Positions 6,783-9,714 of a stretch of DNA of 9,714 bases are shown here, piece after piece. Every line of letters starts with the position of its first letter. Position 1 is the stretch's first letter. The notes under the pieces are model-generated. The model was given only the letters and a program-made list of their open reading frames with translations. It ran no database searches and was not told the origin of the DNA. A program made the position numbers and the translations under genes. The stretch comes from Pseudomonas sp. (GTDB lineage Bacteria; Pseudomonadota; Gammaproteobacteria; Pseudomonadales; Pseudomonadaceae). The stretch lies in the NCBI GenBank assembly GCA_030654635.1, contig JAURXE010000197.1, positions 1 through 9,714 on the forward strand, given 5' to 3'.

Positions 6783-7718
6783 CTATCCACGAGCTTTCTT
6801 ATAGAGCTTCGGCTCGCCAAGCGGGCGGGTTTTAAAGCGCCGATGGGCCCACAGGTACTGCTCAGGGCAAGCACCCACAGCCTGCTCGATCCATTGATTA
6901 ATCCGCAAGCAGTCAGCCTCTTCACTAACACCAGGAAAATCCTGCAAAGGCGGATGGATCACCAGTTTGTAACCCGAACCATCGGCCAAACGCTGCTGAG
7001 TAAAGGGCACCACTCGGGCTTTGCCGAGGCGGGCAAACTTGCTGGTGGCGGTAACGGTGGCGGCATTCACCCCAAACAGCGGCAAAAAGATGCTTTGCTT
7101 ACGGCCGTAGTCTTGGTCTGGCGCATACCAAATCGCCCGGCCAGCCCGCAGCACTTTAAGCATCGAACGCACGTCTTCGCGCTCAATGGCCGTCGCATCC
7201 AAATTCTGCCGCTCCCGCCCGCTACGTTGCACAAAGTCGAACAGGGGATTCTTATGCTGGCGGTACATACCATCAATAGTGTGCAACTGCCCCAACAAAT
7301 TGGCGCCAATTTCCAGGGTGGTGAAATGCAGCGCCATCAAAATCACCCCCTGCCCGTCGGCGGCGGCTTGCTGCAAATGCTCCAAACCTTCAACCGTGCC
7401 GAGCCTGCGCAAACGCGGTTTGTACCACCACCAGCTCATGGCCATCTCGAAGAAAGCGATGCCCATCGAGGCAAAGTTCTCCCGCGCCAGGCGCTGCCGC
7501 TCTTGCTGGGATAATTGCGGGAAACACAACTGCAGGTTGCGTTCAACGACTTGCCGGCGCGCCCGCGCAAAGCGATACATCAGCGCGCCCAGCAACCGGC
7601 CCAGCGCCAACAGCCAGGCATAGGGCAATTGCACCACCAACCACAGCAGCGCCAAGCCCAGCCACAGCGGCCAAAAACGCGGATGCAGCAAAGTTCGACT
7701 AAAACGAGAGCGTTCCAT
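6783..7718 (-). CDS. htrB: Lipid A biosynthesis late acyltransferase (LpxL/HtrB family)
   Basis: An inner-membrane enzyme that transfers a secondary lauroyl-type acyl chain from acyl-ACP to the lipid A precursor. From this start it is 311 residues, usual for the family. One N-terminal membrane helix (about 17-40) is followed by the catalytic HX4E motif (HFTTLE, His131 and Glu136). Other family blocks are YRQHKNPLFD (from 152) and APDQDYG (from 199), then FGVNAATVTATSKFARL. I chose the ATG at 7716-7718 because MERSRF...LHPRFWPLWLGL is where I remember family members starting. The frame also allows an ATG at 7749-7751, which adds 11 residues and has the better ribosome site (GAGG five bases away). 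Divergent from minC. I recall that Pseudomonas has two LpxL/HtrB paralogues that acylate different positions; which acyl position this one serves cannot be read here. Confidence 0.92.
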   Translation of the reverse strand: MERSRFSRTLLHPRFWPLWLGLALLWLVVQLPYAWLLALGRLLGALMYRFARARRQVVERNLQLCFPQLSQQERQRLARENFASMGIAFFEMAMSWWWYKPRLRRLGTVEGLEHLQQAAADGQGVILMALHFTTLEIGANLLGQLHTIDGMYRQHKNPLFDFVQRSGRERQNLDATAIEREDVRSMLKVLRAGRAIWYAPDQDYGRKQSIFLPLFGVNAATVTATSKFARLGKARVVPFTQQRLADGSGYKLVIHPPLQDFPGVSEEADCLRINQWIEQAVGACPEQYLWAHRRFKTRPLGEPKLYKKARG

Positions 7719-7762
7719 GAAAAAACCCAAGCCCACCACAAAGTCGCGCATTCTACCTCGGC

Positions 7763-7791
7763 TTGCGGCTTGCCGACGTTATCGCTATAAG
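7763..7791 (+). promoter_or_regulatory. Candidate sigma-70 promoter for minC
   Basis: TTGCGG (7763-7768), a 17-base spacer and TATAAG (7786-7791) lie 55 bases before the minC ATG. The -35 box sits in a tandem 7-bp repeat of GGCTTGC (7760-7766 and 7767-7773). The predicted transcript would begin near 7798. It faces the htrB 5' region, so the two promoters share less than 100 bases. Confidence 0.55.
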
Positions 7792-7846
7792 TCCTCGCCT
7801 ATTTAGTTAGACTAGTTAGCAGACCTTCAGCCTTTCTGTGCAGACC

Positions 7847-8575
7847 ATGAGCCAAGCCGACCTTCTCGATCAAGACCCCGTATTTCAGCTCAAGGGCAGC
7901 ATGCTGGCCATCACCGTGCTGGAGTTGACCCACAACGACCTCGACCGTCTCGACCGGCAATTGACCACCAAGGTCAGCCAGGCGCCGAACTTCTTCAGCA
8001 ATACGCCGCTGGTGCTGGCGCTCGACAAGCTGCCCGACGGCGAAGGCGGCCTCGACCTGACCGAGTTGATGACCATCTGTCGTCAACATGGCCTGAGCAC
8101 CCTGGCCATTCGCGCCAGCCGCGCCGAAGACATCGCCGCCGCCCAAGCCATAGCCCTGCCTGTGCTGCCACCTTCCGGCGCCCGCGAACGGCCGATTGAA
8201 CTGGCCGGCGCAAAGGAGCCGGAGAAGCCACCTGAGCCGCAATTGCAGCCGAGCAAAATCATAACCACGCCGATTCGCGGTGGCCAACAGGTGTATGCCC
8301 AGGGTGGCGATCTGATTGTGCTGGCGCCTGTCAGTGCCGGAGCAGAGCTGCTGGCCGACGGTAATATCCACGTCTACGGGCCGATGCGCGGCCGAGCCTT
8401 GGCCGGCATCAAAGGCGATCGCAGCGCGCGCATTTTCTGCCAACAACTTGGCGCCGAATTATTGTCGATTGCCGGCCAATACAAGGTGGCCGAAGACCTG
8501 CGCCGCGACCCTCTCTGGAGTGAGGCAGTACAGGTCAGCCTGTCGGGTGACGTGTTGAACATCACCCGCCTTTGA
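7847..8575 (+). CDS. minC: Septum site-determining protein MinC
   Basis: The division inhibitor that, recruited to the membrane by MinD, blocks FtsZ polymerisation away from midcell. The 242 residues comprise the N-terminal FtsZ-inhibiting domain (about 10-108), a proline- and charge-rich linker (about 109-138) and the C-terminal beta-helix that dimerises and binds MinD (about 139-242). The C-terminal domain carries [19 protein letters not shown] (start 141) and [17 protein letters not shown] (171-187). The linker looks shorter than I remember for P. aeruginosa MinC. I chose the ATG at 7847 because [21 protein letters not shown] is the usual Pseudomonas start; a GTG three codons earlier (7838) is the alternative. 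Neither has a strong Shine-Dalgarno site. It is the first gene of minCDE, though separated from minD by 144 bases. Confidence 0.96.
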   Translation: MSQADLLDQDPVFQLKGSMLAITVLELTHNDLDRLDRQLTTKVSQAPNFFSNTPLVLALDKLPDGEGGLDLTELMTICRQHGLSTLAIRASRAEDIAAAQAIALPVLPPSGARERPIELAGAKEPEKPPEPQLQPSKIITTPIRGGQQVYAQGGDLIVLAPVSAGAELLADGNIHVYGPMRGRALAGIKGDRSARIFCQQLGAELLSIAGQYKVAEDLRRDPLWSEAVQVSLSGDVLNITRL

Positions 8576-8719
8576 CGGATACTGCGGCCAATTTTTAGAG
8601 CCGCATAAAGAGCGTCATTCAGGCCTTTTTAAGCGTTTTTTTCAGGGACACACGGCAACCAACCCGCCACGTTTGGGCCGGTAAAATTGCCGTTTAATCG
8701 ACATTTGGGGTGAAGCACC
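8576..8719 (+). promoter_or_regulatory. minC-minD spacer with stem-loops and T-tracts, possible internal regulatory region
   Basis: This 144-base spacer contains a small stem (TGCGGC at 8583-8588 with GCCGCA at 8600-8605), two T-runs (8626-8630 and 8636-8642) and a 7-bp inverted repeat (ACGGCAA at 8652-8658 with TTGCCGT at 8687-8693). The second repeat lies shortly before the minD ribosome site (GGGGTGA at 8707-8713). TAAAAT (8682-8687) and TTTAAT (8693-8698) resemble -10 boxes, but neither has a good -35 at 17 bases. I see no open reading frame of note. Confidence 0.4.
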
Positions 8720-9535
8720 TTGGCCAAGATCATCGTAGTTACATCCGGCAAGGGTGGCGTGGGCAAAACCACCACCAGCGCCGCCATAGGTACCGGTTTG
8801 GCCCTGCGCGGACACAAAACCGTCATCGTCGACTTCGACGTTGGCCTGCGTAACCTTGACCTGATCATGGGTTGCGAGCGCCGCGTGGTGTATGACTTCG
8901 TTAACGTTATCAACGGCGAAGCGACACTGACCCAAGCGCTGATCAAAGATAAGCGCCTGGAAAACCTCTTTGTGCTGGCCGCCAGCCAGACCCGCGACAA
9001 AGACGCGCTGACCAAAGAAGGCGTCGGCAAGGTCATCGACGAACTGTCGAAAAACTTCGAGTTCGTCATTTGTGACTCGCCGGCCGGCATCGAAACGGGC
9101 GCTCACCTGGCCATGTACTTCGCTGACGAGGCGATTGTGGTGACCAACCCGGAAGTCTCCTCGGTACGCGACTCGGACCGCATGTTGGGCCTGCTGGCGA
9201 GCAAATCGCGGCGCGCCGAACAAGGCGACACCCCGATCAAAGAACACCTGCTGCTGACCCGCTACAACCCTGAGCGTGTGGTCAAAGGCGAGATGCTCGG
9301 CGTCGAAGACGTTGAGGAAATCCTCGCTATTCGCCTACTCGGCGTAATCCCCGAATCGCAAGCCGTGCTCAAAGCTTCCAACCAAGGCGTACCGGTGATT
9401 CTCGACGACCAAAGCGACGCGGGCCAGGCCTACGGCGATGCCGTCGACCGCCTGCTGGGCAAGGAAGTGACCCATCGCTTCGTCGATGTGCAGAAGAAAG
9501 GACTCATGCAACGCTTGTTTGGAGCTCGTGAATGA
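8720..9535 (+). CDS. minD: Septum site-determining ATPase MinD
   Basis: The membrane-cycling ATPase that recruits MinC and is released by MinE. The 271 residues show the deviant Walker A KGGVGKTT (11-18, signature Lys11 and Lys16), switch [11 protein letters not shown] (38-47), Walker B around Asp119 in [10 protein letters not shown], and a C-terminal amphipathic membrane-targeting helix ([10 protein letters not shown], about 259-268). The start is a TTG at 8720-8722. It is supported by the conserved [19 protein letters not shown]-terminus and a Shine-Dalgarno GGGGTGA ending 6 bases upstream. The stop overlaps the minE start as ATGA. Confidence 0.97.
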   Translation: MAKIIVVTSGKGGVGKTTTSAAIGTGLALRGHKTVIVDFDVGLRNLDLIMGCERRVVYDFVNVINGEATLTQALIKDKRLENLFVLAASQTRDKDALTKEGVGKVIDELSKNFEFVICDSPAGIETGAHLAMYFADEAIVVTNPEVSSVRDSDRMLGLLASKSRRAEQGDTPIKEHLLLTRYNPERVVKGEMLGVEDVEEILAIRLLGVIPESQAVLKASNQGVPVILDDQSDAGQAYGDAVDRLLGKEVTHRFVDVQKKGLMQRLFGARE

Positions 9536-9714
9536 ATATTTTTGACTTCTTTCGCGAGCGCAAGCCGAAGGAAACCACCGCCTCGCTGGCCAAAGAGCGC
9601 TTGTCGATCATCGTTGCCCACGAACGCGGCCAACGCAGCCAGCCAGACTACCTGCCAGCCTTGCAAAAAGAGCTGGTTGAGGTGATCCGCAAATACGTCA
9701 ATATTGATCAGGAT
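9532..9714 (+). CDS. minE: Cell division topological specificity factor MinE, 3' end outside window
   Basis: MinE stimulates MinD ATPase and drives the pole-to-pole oscillation. The first 61 of roughly 84 residues are visible. [11 protein letters not shown] is the N-terminal membrane-targeting segment. The MinD-contact region [19 protein letters not shown] (16-34) follows, and the start of the dimerising topological-specificity domain is present ([17 protein letters not shown]). The ATG at 9532-9534 overlaps the minD stop by four bases. GGAG at 9521-9524 lies 7 bases upstream, inside minD, so the two are translationally coupled. Confidence 0.96.
   Translation, partial: MNIFDFFRERKPKETTASLAKERLSIIVAHERGQRSQPDYLPALQKELVEVIRKYVNIDQD

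Noticed and set aside
6711..7514. Plus-strand open frame of 267 codons antisense to the acyltransferase
   Set aside because: The minus strand carries the complete LpxL/HtrB motifs. The plus frame lacks recognisable motifs and has no good ribosome site.
7799..8446. Minus-strand open frame of 215 codons antisense to minC
   Set aside because: minC is unmistakable on the plus strand. The antisense frame has shadow-like composition.
8583..8642. Possible rho-independent terminator after minC
   Set aside because: The 6-bp stem has an 11-base loop and the T-runs are 20 or more bases away from it. It does not meet the usual geometry, so I treat it only as part of the spacer.
8642..9247. Minus-strand open frame of 201 codons antisense to minD
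   Set aside because: minD is highly conserved on the plus strand and explains the open antisense frame through its codon bias.
1..9714. CRISPR arrays, tRNA or rRNA genes, insertion sequences, phage genes
   Set aside because: I looked for spaced repeats, cloverleaf-like stretches, transposase motifs and terminal repeats, and saw none.

Overview
The window reads as a core chromosomal segment of a Pseudomonas-like gammaproteobacterium. The evidence is the GC-rich codon use, the divergent lpxL/htrB - minCDE arrangement, and MinC, MinD and acyltransferase sequences that match what I remember of Pseudomonas proteins. I cannot name a species. I found no insertion sequence, prophage, CRISPR array, tRNA or rRNA.

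Layout from left to right. (1) On the minus strand, the 5' part of a periplasmic quaternary-amine (betaine/choline-type) binding protein, cut by the left edge. (2) A 369-bp divergent intergenic region (717-1085) holding nested inverted repeats that resemble a Pseudomonas REP element. (3) On the plus strand, a membrane-bound GH17 beta-glucan hydrolase/transglycosylase with a multi-pass C-terminal half, ending at a perfect 30-bp palindromic terminator. (4) On the minus strand, a 122-residue unknown membrane protein that converges on that terminator. (5) After a divergent promoter region, a plus-strand two-gene operon: an exported alpha/beta hydrolase whose stop overlaps the GTG start of an MlaA-like protein that has a signal peptide but no lipobox cysteine. 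(6) A second symmetrical terminator. (7) On the minus strand, a patatin-like phospholipase preceded by a lipid A late acyltransferase (LpxL/HtrB). (8) Divergent from that, on the plus strand, minC, then a 144-bp gap, then minD (TTG start) and minE (ATGA overlap, cut by the right edge).

Working together: MinCDE places the division septum. The other genes nearly all concern the envelope: lipid A acylation, phospholipid hydrolysis, phospholipid retrograde transport (MlaA family), periplasmic glucan remodelling and osmoprotectant uptake. Both convergent junctions end in A-tract/stem/T-tract hairpins that could terminate both strands.

The part with the most room for new biology is the coupled exported hydrolase + non-lipidated MlaA-like pair. 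It has no other Mla genes beside it in this window. The remaining observations concern start codons, regulatory repeats and the unusual minC-minD spacer.
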